Numbered from the stretch's first letter, positions 18,006-27,589 are shown. The stretch is DNA of 64,000 nucleotides from Spirochaetae bacterium HGW-Spirochaetae-3 (GCA_002839315.1 PGXV01000008.1:43707-107706), one strand, 5' to 3'. Made by a program: numbers and translations. The notes: generated by a model from the letters alone, not told the origin.

Positions 18006-19103
18006 TTACTGTACCTTGCCTACGACGCCCTCGACGAGCCAGTCGAGGGACAGGAGCTCCCCGTCGGACATCTTGGCGCCTTCGTTGACGCGGAGCTTGC
18101 CCGTGTTATCCTTGATCGGACCGGTGAATACGTCCCAGGTTCCGCCCACGATCTTCTGCTTGACGACGGAGACCTGGTCGCGGACGTCCTGCGGGACGAG
18201 CGGGCTAAAGTCGGCGAGCCGCACGACGTCGGCGGAGAGCCCTTCCCAGTACTGCTCGGACTTCCAGGTGCCATCCATGCCCTTGCGTACCGTGTCGACG
18301 TAATACGGGCCCCAATTCCAGACCGGGCTCGTCAGCACGGTGTCGCCGACGAACTTGCGCATGTCGGAGTCGTAGCCGATCGACAGCATGCCGCGCTCCT
18401 GGGCCGCCTTCTGCGGCTCGACGGTGTCCTGGTGCTGGGTGATGATGTCGGCGCCGGCGTCGAGCAGGGCCACCGCGGCCTCGCGCTCCTTGACCGGGTC
18501 GTACCAGGTATTCGTCCACACGACGCGGACCTGCACCTTGGGATTGACGGAACGGGCGCCGAGCGTGAACGCGTTGATGCCGCGGACGACCTCGGGGATC
18601 GGGAACGCGCCCGGATATCCGATGATATTGGTCTTGGTCATCTTGCCGGCCACGATGCCGGCGAGGTAACGGGCCTGGTATATCCTGCCGAAGTAGGTGG
18701 ACATGTTGTCGGAGGTCTTGTAGCCGGAGCAGTGAATGAACTTGACCTTCGGGAATTCGGCGGCGACCTCGACCATCGGGTCCATGTAGCCGAACGACGT
18801 CGCGATGATCATGTCGTAGCCGTCCTGGGCGTACTGGCGGATGACGCGGGTGGCGTCCGGGCCCTCGGGCACGTTCTCCATATACGCGGTCTTGACCTTG
18901 TCGCCGAACGCGGCCTCGATCTGGAGGCGGCCGACGTCGTGCTCATGGGTCCAGCCGAGGTCCCCCGGGACGCCGATATAGATAAAGGCGACCTTGTACG
19001 GCTCTACGGCGACCGGCGCCGCGACCGGCTCGGCCTTCTTGGCGCAACCGAAAGTCGCCAACGCGACAATAAGGACGCAGAAGACGGAAAGCGTCTTTTT
19101 CAT
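18006..19103 (-). CDS. BMP-family ABC substrate-binding lipoprotein
   Basis: The 365-residue binding protein begins with a lipoprotein signal (ATFGC, Cys about residue 20). The mature domain carries BMP/PnrA features: VAFIYIGVPGDLGWTHEHD near 40, DMIIATSFGYMDPMVEVA near 105, and GRIYQARYLAGIVAGKMTKT. BMP proteins such as Treponema PnrA (TmpC) bind purine nucleosides; here the substrate is inferred only from family. The ATG at 19103 is chosen over the ATG at 19157 because it gives a clean lipoprotein signal with AGGAGAG 5 nt upstream. First gene of the ABC operon, divergent from the propeller kinase. Confidence 0.94.
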   Translation of the reverse strand: MKKTLSVFCVLIVALATFGCAKKAEPVAAPVAVEPYKVAFIYIGVPGDLGWTHEHDVGRLQIEAAFGDKVKTAYMENVPEGPDATRVIRQYAQDGYDMIIATSFGYMDPMVEVAAEFPKVKFIHCSGYKTSDNMSTYFGRIYQARYLAGIVAGKMTKTNIIGYPGAFPIPEVVRGINAFTLGARSVNPKVQVRVVWTNTWYDPVKEREAAVALLDAGADIITQHQDTVEPQKAAQERGMLSIGYDSDMRKFVGDTVLTSPVWNWGPYYVDTVRKGMDGTWKSEQYWEGLSADVVRLADFSPLVPQDVRDQVSVVKQKIVGGTWDVFTGPIKDNTGKLRVNEGAKMSDGELLSLDWLVEGVVGKVQ

Positions 19104-19271
19104 AGGTTCTCTCCTTTTATAGGCAATACGTGATATATAGTGCGCCGACTTCGTCATGGACGCGCGGCGGACAGAATAGTAAACAACGCGGGGGAGCGCT
19201 TGTCAAATCGTTTCTTCCGATAGCGTCGATATATCGCGATCTCGTTGACGCGAGACCGCGCCGAGGCTAGG

Positions 19272-22200
19272 ATGAGCGCCATGATCGATAGCCGAAGACG
19301 ATGGCGCCTCCGTCGCGGCGCGCTCGGGGCCCTCGCGACGCTCGTTATCGCTCTTCGCGCCCCGCTCGCGGCCGCCGATCAGCCCCCCCGGGCGGAACGC
19401 TTTTCATTCAGGCGCCTGGGTACCGCTGACGGCCTGCCCGGCGATTCGGTCTACTGCATGCTACAGGACGGTAGCGGATACCTCTGGCTGGGCACCTTCA
19501 GCGGCCTCGCCCGCTACGACGGCTCCCGCATCGTCGTCTACCGCCCGGTTCCCGGCGACCCAGAGAGCCTGCCCTCCTCGCTCGTCTTCGATATCCATGA
19601 GGATTCGTCGGGTACGCTGTGGATAGCGACCGACGGCGGCGGCCTGGCGCGCTACTCACGAGACTCCGACGCCTTCAAGCGATTCACGCACGACGCCGAT
19701 CAGGCGAATTCCCTGGCTAGCGACAGAATTTTCGCGGTGGCGGACGATACCTACGGCTGGATATGGGTGGGAACCGCGGACGCGGGATTGGATCGCCTCG
19801 ACGTGGTCAACGGGACGTTCGCCCATTACGGCGCAGCCTCGGGCCTGCCCTCGGACACCGTGCGAGCCCTCCTCTGCGACGGCGACGGAGGCCTCTGGGT
19901 AGGCACCACGGCCGGGCTGGCCCGCTACGACAGGGACGGGGACGCGTTTACGGCCGTAGCCTCCATCGGGACGGTTACCGTACGGGCCCTGGCGAGCGAC
20001 GATGACGGAGCCGTACTCGTCGGCACCGAGGGGAAGGGAGCCTTCAGGCTCGACGCCTCCAGCCTGGGGGCGTCGCCGCTGATGCTGGGAACGGGCTCGG
20101 GCAGGCTGCTCGTTCGGGCCTTGGCCAAAGACGACTACGGGCGGATCTGGGCCGGCCTTGACGACGGAGGCCTACGTATCCTGGACCCCGGTTCCGGCGC
20201 ACTAGCCTCCGTAAGGACCGACGCCGAGTCGCCGGGGGGACTCAGCCACGACGCGGTCAGATCCTTGCTCGTGGACCGCTCCGGTCTCGTCTGGGTAGGC
20301 ACCCGCGGCGGCGGCGCGGCGGCCTACAACCCTCGGTCGAAGGCCATAGCGCGCCTCGCGCCCGAGGGCGGACTACCGCCCTTCGAGATACGCCAGATAC
20401 TCGAGGCGAGCGACGGCGCCCTGTGGGTCTGCACCGACGGGGGCGGCCTCGTCAGAGCCTCGGCCCGGGGCGAGATCAACGTCTTCGCCCACGACGAGTC
20501 CGATGCGGCGAGCATTCCGGGCGACCGGGTCATCTGCGTCGCCGAAGACAGGGACGGCCGGGTTTGGGTCGGGACCGACGGCGCCGGCCTGGCGCGCCTC
20601 GACCCCTCAACGGGAGGCTTCGAGCGTTTCGCCCGGAATCCGGCGACGGAGGATTCCCTGGGAGGAGACACCGTATGGGCGCTGCTCGTCGACGAGACGG
20701 GCGTCCTCTGGGTCGGGCTCGAGGGCGGCGGGCTGGACAGGTTCGACGATGAGACCGGCGGATTCGCGCACCATAGGCCTATCCACGGGGACGAAGGCTC
20801 CCTGAGCGGCAACTCGGTGCGGGCCTTGCTCCAGGACTCGCGGGGACGCATGTGGGTCGGCCTCTGGGACGGCGGCCTGACGCTCTGGGACCCCGCCGCC
20901 GGCAAGGCCATAGCCCGCTTCAAGCCGAGCAGCGACGCCGACTCACTCGCGGACGCGTCCATCACCTGCCTCCTCGAGGATGGCTCGGGGCGAATATGGG
21001 CCGGAACGGGCGGATCCGGCATAGACCGCGTCGTCGAGGTCGGAGGCGATATACGCTTCGCGCACCTCAGCATGGCCGACGGCCTCGCTGGCAACGATAT
21101 CGTCGGCGCCCTCGAGGACGGGCGGGGCGACATCTGGATGGTCTCGGGTCGCGGCGTCTCGCGGCTGGAACCGGCGAGCGGGGAGATACGCTCGTGGGGA
21201 CCCGCCGATGGATTCCAGGAGCGTTTCAGCCAGAACGCGTGGGCTGTCGCGTCCGACGGCCGCATCCTGCTCGGCGGCCCGGCTGGCATAGACTCGTTCC
21301 GCCCCGGCGACCTCGAGCATCCCGCGGCTCCTCCGCCCGTGGTCATAGCGGACGTCTCCATAGTCGCGCATCCCGAGTCGGACGCCGCCCTACGCTCCAG
21401 GCGGACGCGGGCCTTCAGGGCAGCGCTCAACCAGGGCGTCATAGTACTGCGGCCCGAGGACGCGGCCCTCACCCTCGACTTCGCCGTGCTCGACTACGTA
21501 GACCCGGCGAGGAACCGCCTGTCGGTGGAGCTATGGGGCGGCCCGGCCGAGCGCATGGAACTGGGCTCGCAGAGCAGGGCCGTGCTCGGGGGCCTGGCCG
21601 CCGGCGACTACGAATTGCGAGTAGGCGGCGCCACCGCGGGCGGCGTCTGGAACCGCGAGGGAGCCAGGCTCCGTATCATAGTCGCCCCTCCTTTCTGGCA
21701 GACGTCGGAGTTCATTGGCATAGGCGCAATAGCCGTCCTGCTCGCCGCCTTCACCTTCGTCCGCTCGAGGACCAAGACGCTCGAAACCCGCGCTGAACGC
21801 ATGCGCACCCTGTCGATGCACATACAGGACGCCCGCGAGGAGGAGCGGAAGACGGCCGCGCGCGAGGTCCACGACGAGCTCGGGCAGCTCCTGACCGCGG
21901 CCAAGCTCGACCTTTCCTGGCTCAAGAGCCACCCGCCGGCCCCCAACGCCTTCGCGGAGCGGGTCGGCGAGGCAATAGTCATGGTCGATTCGGCCATAGA
22001 CTCGGTAAAGCGCATATCCACGCGCCTGCGGCCGAAGGCCCTGGATACCCTGTCGCTGTCGGAGGCGCTACGCTGGCAGCTCGAAGACTTCGGCAGGCGA
22101 TCCGATATAGAATGCCGGGCTATCATAGACCCCGCCCCCGAAGAGGTGGGCGAGGAGGCGGCCACGACCATGTTCCGCGTGCTTCAGGAGCTCCTGACCA

Positions 22201-22478
22201 ACGTCGGCAGGCACTCCGGCGCGACCGGCGTCGACGTGCGCTTCGCCGCCGAGGACGGATGCATGACGCTCGAGGTGAGGGACGACGGCCGAGGCCTACC
22301 GCGCTCCGCCGCCGATTCGCCCGAGTCGCTGGGCATACTCGGCATGAGGGAACGGGTTCGCCATCAGGGCGGGGAATTCTACCTGGAGTCGCCGCCCGAG
22401 GGCATGACGACGGGCACGAAGGCCTTCGTGAGCATCCCCCTGTCGAGGGACGGGACGGGCTCGAGGCAGAGGGAGTAG
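19272..22478 (+). CDS. Beta-propeller hybrid sensor kinase (NarL-type HisKA_3)
   Basis: The 1068-residue sensor has a signal peptide (about 1-36) and a very long periplasmic part built of repeated two-component-regulator-propeller units; GLWVGT, VWVGTDGAGLARL and MWVGLWDGGLT recur about every 40-45 residues, enough for two propellers. A Y_Y_Y-like beta domain follows (about 690-800), then one transmembrane helix (about 811-830). The cytoplasmic kinase has a HisKA_3 box REVHDELGQLLTAAKLDLSW (His about 867) and an HATPase domain (DDGRGL). The receiver found in Bacteroides hybrid sensors is absent; the regulator is the separate next gene, 2 nt downstream. The ligand is unknown, but the citrate operon behind it makes citrate or another tricarboxylate a candidate. 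Start chosen at ATG 19272 with GAGG upstream. Confidence 0.92.
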   Translation: MSAMIDSRRRWRLRRGALGALATLVIALRAPLAAADQPPRAERFSFRRLGTADGLPGDSVYCMLQDGSGYLWLGTFSGLARYDGSRIVVYRPVPGDPESLPSSLVFDIHEDSSGTLWIATDGGGLARYSRDSDAFKRFTHDADQANSLASDRIFAVADDTYGWIWVGTADAGLDRLDVVNGTFAHYGAASGLPSDTVRALLCDGDGGLWVGTTAGLARYDRDGDAFTAVASIGTVTVRALASDDDGAVLVGTEGKGAFRLDASSLGASPLMLGTGSGRLLVRALAKDDYGRIWAGLDDGGLRILDPGSGALASVRTDAESPGGLSHDAVRSLLVDRSGLVWVGTRGGGAAAYNPRSKAIARLAPEGGLPPFEIRQILEASDGALWVCTDGGGLVRASARGEINVFAHDESDAASIPGDRVICVAEDRDGRVWVGTDGAGLARLDPSTGGFERFARNPATEDSLGGDTVWALLVDETGVLWVGLEGGGLDRFDDETGGFAHHRPIHGDEGSLSGNSVRALLQDSRGRMWVGLWDGGLTLWDPAAGKAIARFKPSSDADSLADASITCLLEDGSGRIWAGTGGSGIDRVVEVGGDIRFAHLSMADGLAGNDIVGALEDGRGDIWMVSGRGVSRLEPASGEIRSWGPADGFQERFSQNAWAVASDGRILLGGPAGIDSFRPGDLEHPAAPPPVVIADVSIVAHPESDAALRSRRTRAFRAALNQGVIVLRPEDAALTLDFAVLDYVDPARNRLSVELWGGPAERMELGSQSRAVLGGLAAGDYELRVGGATAGGVWNREGARLRIIVAPPFWQTSEFIGIGAIAVLLAAFTFVRSRTKTLETRAERMRTLSMHIQDAREEERKTAAREVHDELGQLLTAAKLDLSWLKSHPPAPNAFAERVGEAIVMVDSAIDSVKRISTRLRPKALDTLSLSEALRWQLEDFGRRSDIECRAIIDPAPEEVGEEAATTMFRVLQELLTNVGRHSGATGVDVRFAAEDGCMTLEVRDDGRGLPRSAADSPESLGILGMRERVRHQGGEFYLESPPEGMTTGTKAFVSIPLSRDGTGSRQRE

Positions 22479-22480
22479 GT

Positions 22481-23113
22481 ATGCTCAGGGTACTGATAGT
22501 CGACGACCATCCCCTCATACGCAAGGGGCTCAGGCAGATACTCGTGGAATCCGTGCATATCGGCAGCGTCCAGGAGGCTTCCGACGGCTTCGAGGCCGTG
22601 GAAGCCGTCAGGAACGGACGGTTCGACGTGGTCGTGCTCGACATATCCATCCCCGGCAAGGACGGCATGGAAGTGCTCCGCGACATCAAGGAGATAGCCC
22701 CCGATACGCCCGTCCTGATGCTGAGCATACAGCCGGAGGAACAGTACGCGCTACGGGCATTCAGGCTGGGCGCCTCGGGCTGCCTTAACAAGTCCGGCGC
22801 CCCGGACGAGCTCATAGAGGCTATCAGGGCCGTGGCCTCGGGAGGCAGCTATGTCAGCCAGGCCGCGAGCAAGGCCCTGGTCTCGGGCATCAAGAACGGC
22901 GACGGCCGGCCGCCCCACCTTCTCCTGTCGGAGCGGGAGCACCAGGTAATGCTGATGCTCGCCGGCGGATCCACGGTCGGAGAGGCGGCTACCAGCCTCA
23001 AGCTATCGGTCAAGACGGTGAGCACCTACCGGGCGCGTATCCTCGAGAAGATGAACCTGGCCAATAACGCCCAGCTGACCCAATACGCCTACCGGCACAA
23101 GCTGATCCTCTAG
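22481..23113 (+). CDS. NarL/FixJ-family response regulator
   Basis: The 210-residue regulator has a receiver domain with acidic pocket Asp8/Asp9 and phospho-acceptor Asp54 (VVVLDISIPG), and a C-terminal LuxR-type helix-turn-helix (about 145-205; LSEREHQVMLMLAGG, VKTVSTYRARILEKM). It is the cognate partner of the propeller kinase, judging by the 2-nt spacing and by the HisKA_3/NarL pairing that is the rule for these families. It sits 132 nt before citC, on the same strand, so control of the citrate operon is likely. GGGAGTAGGT precedes the ATG. Confidence 0.95.
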   Translation: MLRVLIVDDHPLIRKGLRQILVESVHIGSVQEASDGFEAVEAVRNGRFDVVVLDISIPGKDGMEVLRDIKEIAPDTPVLMLSIQPEEQYALRAFRLGASGCLNKSGAPDELIEAIRAVASGGSYVSQAASKALVSGIKNGDGRPPHLLLSEREHQVMLMLAGGSTVGEAATSLKLSVKTVSTYRARILEKMNLANNAQLTQYAYRHKLIL

Positions 23114-23116
23114 TCA

Positions 23117-23158
23117 CGTAGGACAGACCCCTACAAGCGTCACTCCTCCCGTCCTACG
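23117..23158. promoter_or_regulatory. Inverted GTAGG/CCTAC sites upstream of citC
   Basis: CGTAGGAC (23117-23124) and GTCCTACG (23151-23158) are a perfect 8-bp inverted repeat with 26 nt between. Another CCTAC lies inside it. These are the only clear symmetric elements in the 132-nt gap between the response regulator and citC, and are candidate binding sites for it. They could also form a weak terminator stem for the kinase-regulator transcript, but no T-tract follows. Confidence 0.4.
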
Positions 23159-23245
23159 GCATATTCGTAAGCCATCCGACAGCGTATTCATAAAACCCCG
23201 TGCATCCTAGCCCAGACGAGGAAGAATCGGCAGTCGGAGGCGCGC

Positions 23246-24295
23246 ATGGACGAATTCCGGGTAAGGACGAGGATCATCGACCCTGTCGGGTCGGACGATA
23301 GACCATTCCTCCGCTCGTTCCTCGCCTCGCTCGGCCTCGACTTCGAGGATGACGTCGAACTCTCGGCGGTCGTGTCCGACGGGGACTCCGTCATCGCCAC
23401 GGCCTCGCTCGCCGGAGACGTAATCAAGTGCGTAGGCGTGCTGCCCGGCCGCGAAGGCGAGGGCGCGGCGGCCCGCGCGGTATCGGCAGTCGTATCCGAG
23501 GCCGAGGCCAAGGGCCGCAGGCGACTCTTCGTCTACACCCGCCCGGCCAACGCCCCCGTTTTCAAGAGCCTCGGCTTCATTTCGCTCGCCTCGACGCCGG
23601 ACGTAGCCCTACTGGAGAACGACCCTAAGGCGTTCGCGGCGTGGGCCGATGGCGTAGCCGGGCTCCTGCCGGGCGGCGCGGCCGAAGGCGCCGTCGTAGT
23701 CAACGGCAATCCCTTCACGCGGGGGCACCGCTACCTCATAGAGCGGGCGGCGGCCGCCTGCCGGGGCGGGAATCTCCTCGTGCTCGTCGTGGCGGGCGAG
23801 CGCTCCAGTTTCCCGGGAGCCGTCAGGGAAGCCCTCGTCAGGGCGGGAACCGCCGATATCGGCAATGTCGTCGTGGCCTCGGCCGGCCCCTACTGCGTCT
23901 CCGGAGCTACCTTCCCCGCGTACTACCTCAAGGAGAAGAGCCGAGCCTCGGAGCTGCAGGCGGCCCTGGACGCGGAGCTGTTCGCGTCCCGAATCGCGCC
24001 GGCGCTCGGCCTGAGGCGGCGCTTCGTAGGCACGGAGCCCTACTGCCCGGTGACCGAGGCCTATAACGCGGCCCTCGCCCGGGCCCTGCCGGGTCACGGC
24101 CTCGAACTCGTCGAGATGCCCAGGGTAGAGCTCGCGGGCGCCGCTATCAGCGCGTCGGCGGTCAGGACCGCCATCCGGGAAGGCGACATGGGTCGAGTCG
24201 CGGAGCTCGTGCCGGCGACGACGATGGAATGGCTCCGCTCCCCAGAGGCGGAGCGGGTGATACGAACCATAAGGGCCGGCTCCGGCCGGCATTGA
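23246..24295 (+). CDS. citC: [Citrate (pro-3S)-lyase] ligase
   Basis: CitC acetylates the thiol of the citrate lyase prosthetic group using ATP and acetate, which turns the enzyme on. The 349-residue protein has the expected two parts. The first is an N-terminal GNAT-like domain (about 1-130; VGVLPGREGEGAAARAVSAV is the acetyl-CoA loop). The second is a C-terminal nucleotidyltransferase domain with the HxGH-like motif NPFTRGHRYLIE near 155 and the ISASAVR motif near 305. Length is standard. It opens the citrate operon; citD begins 12 nt downstream. Confidence 0.95.
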   Translation: MDEFRVRTRIIDPVGSDDRPFLRSFLASLGLDFEDDVELSAVVSDGDSVIATASLAGDVIKCVGVLPGREGEGAAARAVSAVVSEAEAKGRRRLFVYTRPANAPVFKSLGFISLASTPDVALLENDPKAFAAWADGVAGLLPGGAAEGAVVVNGNPFTRGHRYLIERAAAACRGGNLLVLVVAGERSSFPGAVREALVRAGTADIGNVVVASAGPYCVSGATFPAYYLKEKSRASELQAALDAELFASRIAPALGLRRRFVGTEPYCPVTEAYNAALARALPGHGLELVEMPRVELAGAAISASAVRTAIREGDMGRVAELVPATTMEWLRSPEAERVIRTIRAGSGRH

Positions 24296-24307
24296 GCGGA
24301 GGAACGC

Positions 24308-24604
24308 ATGATCATAGAGAACGAGGCCTCGGCCGGAACGGCCGAATCGGGCGACGCTCGCGTGACGGTACGCCCGAACAAGGGCGGGGGACTGTCCCTC
24401 GAGCTGCGCGGCCCGTCCGCGACCCGATACGGCGAGGATATTAAGGCCGTCGCGATAGCGACGCTATCGTCGCTCGGCGTCCTGGACGCAGACGTCTCCA
24501 TAGAGGAGAAGGGCGCCTTGGACGCGACGATACGCGCCAGGCTCTCGGCCGCCGTGGGTCGCGCCGCCGGCGTCGTTGACATTCCCTGGGAGGTTCTGGC
24601 ATGA
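24308..24604 (+). CDS. citD: Citrate lyase acyl carrier protein (gamma subunit)
   Basis: CitD is the 98-residue acyl carrier subunit that holds the triphosphoribosyl-dephospho-CoA arm. The motif AGTAESGD places Ser14 in the same position as the modified Ser14 of the Klebsiella enzyme. The later RYGEDIKAVA region also matches the family. GGAGG lies 6 nt before the ATG. Its TGA overlaps the ATG of citE by 4 nt, as expected for subunits made in fixed ratio. Confidence 0.95.
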   Translation: MIIENEASAGTAESGDARVTVRPNKGGGLSLELRGPSATRYGEDIKAVAIATLSSLGVLDADVSIEEKGALDATIRARLSAAVGRAAGVVDIPWEVLA

Positions 24605-25470
24605 GGTTGCGCAGGTCGATGCTCTTCGTGCCCGGCAACGCCCCGGCCATGCTACGCGACGCCCATATATACGGCCCCGACTCGGTGATGTTCGATCTCG
24701 AGGACGCGGTGTCGCCGCGAGAGAAAGACGCCGCCAGGCACCTGGTATTCCGCGCCCTCAAGGACTACGACTACGCGGGCGTCGAGAGGATAGTCCGCAT
24801 CAACGGCCTCGACTCGCCGTACGGCCTCGAAGACGTCCAGGCCGTCGTCGCCGGCGGCGCCGACGCGATCAGGCTCCCCAAGACCGATAGCCCCGAGGAC
24901 GTACTCGCCGTTGAGAAGGCGGTCGAGGCCGCCGAGAGACGATTCGGGCGCCCCTCGGGATCGGTCGGGCTCATAGCCGCCATAGAGTCGGCGCGGGGCA
25001 TCCTGTCCGCGCGGGAGATCGCCTCCTCCAGCCCGCGCCTCGTCGCGATAGCCATAGGCGCCGAGGACTTCGTCACCGACATGCACACGACGAGGAGCGC
25101 CGACGGCGTCGAACTGCTGGCCGCGCGCGGCATGCTCGTGATGGCCGCGCGCGCCGCCGGCATCATGGCCATCGATACGGTGTTTACCGGGGTAGACGAC
25201 GAGGAGGGCTTCTTGAGGGAGGCCCGCCTGGCCAAGCAGCTGGGCTTCGACGGCAAGAGCGTCATTCACCCCTCTCAGATAGCCCTCCTCTTATCGGTCT
25301 ACTCGCCGTCCGAGGCAGAGCTCGTAAAGGCCAGGCGCGTCATCGCCGCGGCCGCCGACGCGGAGGCCAAGGGCTCGGGCGTCGTATCGCTAGACGGAAA
25401 GATGATAGACAAGCCGATCGTGGAGCGCGCCCGGCGCGTCCTCGCGCTGGCCGGGGAGGATCAGCCATGA
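24601..25470 (+). CDS. citE: Citrate lyase beta subunit (citryl-CoA lyase)
   Basis: CitE cleaves the citryl-thioester to acetyl-thioester and oxaloacetate. The 289-residue TIM-barrel protein shows RSMLFVPGNAPAML at the N-terminus, the metal-site region MFDLEDAVSPREKDAAR near 40, RINGLDSPYG near 65, GLIAAIESARGILSA near 125 and GFDGKSVIHPSQI near 215. All are standard for the CitE/HpcH family with conserved acidic metal ligands. It overlaps citD and citF by 4 nt each. Confidence 0.97.
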   Translation: MRLRRSMLFVPGNAPAMLRDAHIYGPDSVMFDLEDAVSPREKDAARHLVFRALKDYDYAGVERIVRINGLDSPYGLEDVQAVVAGGADAIRLPKTDSPEDVLAVEKAVEAAERRFGRPSGSVGLIAAIESARGILSAREIASSSPRLVAIAIGAEDFVTDMHTTRSADGVELLAARGMLVMAARAAGIMAIDTVFTGVDDEEGFLREARLAKQLGFDGKSVIHPSQIALLLSVYSPSEAELVKARRVIAAAADAEAKGSGVVSLDGKMIDKPIVERARRVLALAGEDQP

Positions 25471-26966
25471 TAGTCAATGCCGTAGGCCGGGCGGTACCGG
25501 CCCCAGAGGGCGGGTCGGCCGGGGTTTTCTCGCGGGCGAGCGAGCGCGCCGGGTCGAAGGTATACGACAGCCTCGAACGCGCCCTCGACGCCGTCGGAGT
25601 AGAGAGCGGTATGACCGTCTCGTTCCACCATCACTTCCGGGAAGGCGACCTCGTCGTCAACGCGGTCGTGGACGCGCTGGCACGCCGCGGCGTGCGCGAC
25701 CTCGTGTTGGCGCCGAGCTCGCTGACTACGGCGCACGCTCCTCTGATAGACCGCGTCAAGGACGGCACCATACGGAGCATCAGGACGAGCGGCCTTCGCG
25801 GCCCGCTCGCCGACGCCATCAGCGCGGGCCTCATGGACGAGCCGGTGCTCATTCATTCGCACGGCGGCAGGGCCCGGGCCATAGACTCCGGCGAGATCAA
25901 GGTAGACATGGCCTTCCTCGGCGTGCCCGCCTGCGACGAGCGGGGCAACGCCAACGGCACGGCCGGCAGGTCGGCCTGCGGATCGTTGGGCTACGCGATG
26001 GTGGACGCGCGTAACGCCGCCAAAGTCGTGCTCCTGACCGAGGAGATCCTGCCCTACCCGCTAGGCCCCGCGTCCATACGCCAGGACCAGGTAGACGCCA
26101 TAGTCAGGGTAGACTCCGTGGGCGACCCGGCCGGTATAGGCAAGGGAGCCACGCGCATGACCCGCGACCCGCGGGAGCTCCTGATCGCCTCGAGCGCCGC
26201 CCGCGCCATCCGCGCCGCCGGCGTCGTACGCGAAGGCTATTCCCTGCAGACCGGCTCCGGCGGAGCCAGCCTCGCGGTCGTCAGGTTCCTCCGCGAGGCT
26301 ATGCTGGAACTGGGCGTCAAGGCTTCCTTCGCCCTGGGCGGCATCACGAGCCAGCTGGTGCGCCTCCACGAGGAAGGCCTCGTCGGGGCCCTCCTCGATA
26401 CGCAGAGCTTCGACCTGGATGCGGCCCGCTCCCTGGCCGCCAACCCCGGTCACCGCGAGATAGACGCTTCCTACTACGCCAACCCGGCCCGCAAGGGCTG
26501 CGCCGTCGACGCCCTCGACGTCGTCGTGCTCTCCGCGATGGAGGTCGACCTCGACCTGAACGTCAACGTCATCACCGGCTCCGACGGCGTCATACGAGGC
26601 GCGTCGGGCGGCCACTGCGACACGGCCGCCGGGGCGGCCCTGACCGTCGTCGTGACGCCCCTCATACGGGGGCGCATCCCGTCCATACTCGACCGCGTCA
26701 CGACCGTCGTCACCCCCGGCGAGAGCGTCGACCTCCTGGTCACCGACCGCGGCATAGCGGTCAACCCGAGGCGTCCCGAATTGCGCGAGACCCTCGAGAA
26801 GGCGGGGCTGCCGATACGGGAAGTCGCCTGGCTCAAGCGTCTCGCCGAGTCGTACACGGGAGCTCCCCGCCCGGTCGAATTCGACGACAGGATAGTGGGC
26901 CTCGTCGAGTACCGCGACGGCACCATCATCGACGCCATACGCCGCCCGAGGGCGTCGGCCCTATGA
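25467..26966 (+). CDS. citF: Citrate lyase alpha subunit (citrate CoA-transferase)
   Basis: CitF exchanges the acetyl group on the carrier for citrate. The 499-residue protein is typical in length (about 500-510) and has the CoA-transferase fold: SFHHHFREGDLVVNAV near 52, ACDERGNANGT near 150, LQTGSGGASLAVV near 255, and GGHCDTAAGA near 385. It starts within the ATGA overlap with citE and ends within the ATGA overlap with citX. Confidence 0.97.
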   Translation: MIVNAVGRAVPAPEGGSAGVFSRASERAGSKVYDSLERALDAVGVESGMTVSFHHHFREGDLVVNAVVDALARRGVRDLVLAPSSLTTAHAPLIDRVKDGTIRSIRTSGLRGPLADAISAGLMDEPVLIHSHGGRARAIDSGEIKVDMAFLGVPACDERGNANGTAGRSACGSLGYAMVDARNAAKVVLLTEEILPYPLGPASIRQDQVDAIVRVDSVGDPAGIGKGATRMTRDPRELLIASSAARAIRAAGVVREGYSLQTGSGGASLAVVRFLREAMLELGVKASFALGGITSQLVRLHEEGLVGALLDTQSFDLDAARSLAANPGHREIDASYYANPARKGCAVDALDVVVLSAMEVDLDLNVNVITGSDGVIRGASGGHCDTAAGAALTVVVTPLIRGRIPSILDRVTTVVTPGESVDLLVTDRGIAVNPRRPELRETLEKAGLPIREVAWLKRLAESYTGAPRPVEFDDRIVGLVEYRDGTIIDAIRRPRASAL

Positions 26967-27589
26967 CGGAGCGGGAGACCCTCCTGGAGCGCGACCGCCG
27001 CGACGGGGAGACGAGGAAGCTTCTCGGCGGCGGCGCCCGCTCGGTGGTGCGCCTGTCGGCGAGGATGCCGGCCTCGATGCGCGAACGGGGACTCTCGGAA
27101 GAGCCCGTTCGGCGCGGCGCCGCAGCCTTCGAGAACGCCTGCCGCGACCTGCGCCTCGGCCTTATAGCCAGAGGATCGGGCGGCGGGGCCCTCGGTCCCT
27201 GGCGGCTATGGTCCTCGGGCTCGAAGCCGGCCGAGCTCAAGCGCGCCGCCCTGCTGATCGAGGAGGGTTCCTGGCTCGGCCAGCTCCTCGACATAGACGT
27301 CGCCGACGCCGAGGGCCCCTTCGGGCGATCGGCCCTCTGTATGCCCCCGAGGCCATGCGTCGTCTGCGGCGGGCCGGCCGCCGTCTGCGCAGGCAGGGCG
27401 TCGCACGCCGCGGCGGCCGTCGAGGCCGCCTTCGCCGTGATGCTCGGTACGCTGTCCGGGTTCGGGCTTCCGCCCGGCGCCCGCTCGCCGGGCCGAGTTG
27501 AATCAGGATCTCCGGGCGGAAGCGCCGTCGGCGCCTACCCGTCCTCGACCATACGAGAGATCGCCTACCAAGGAGGAGATACGCCATGA
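26963..27589 (+). CDS. citX: Apo-citrate lyase phosphoribosyl-dephospho-CoA transferase
   Basis: CitX attaches the prosthetic-group precursor to Ser14 of CitD. The 208-residue protein has the family region GQLLDIDVADAEGPFGRS (near 110-127) followed by PRPCVVCGGPAAVCAGR, the conserved Cys cluster, and a His near 155. The last 35 or so residues are low-complexity Gly/Ser-rich and probably not conserved. It overlaps citF and tctC by 4 nt each. Confidence 0.9.
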   Translation: MTERETLLERDRRDGETRKLLGGGARSVVRLSARMPASMRERGLSEEPVRRGAAAFENACRDLRLGLIARGSGGGALGPWRLWSSGSKPAELKRAALLIEEGSWLGQLLDIDVADAEGPFGRSALCMPPRPCVVCGGPAAVCAGRASHAAAAVEAAFAVMLGTLSGFGLPPGARSPGRVESGSPGGSAVGAYPSSTIREIAYQGGDTP

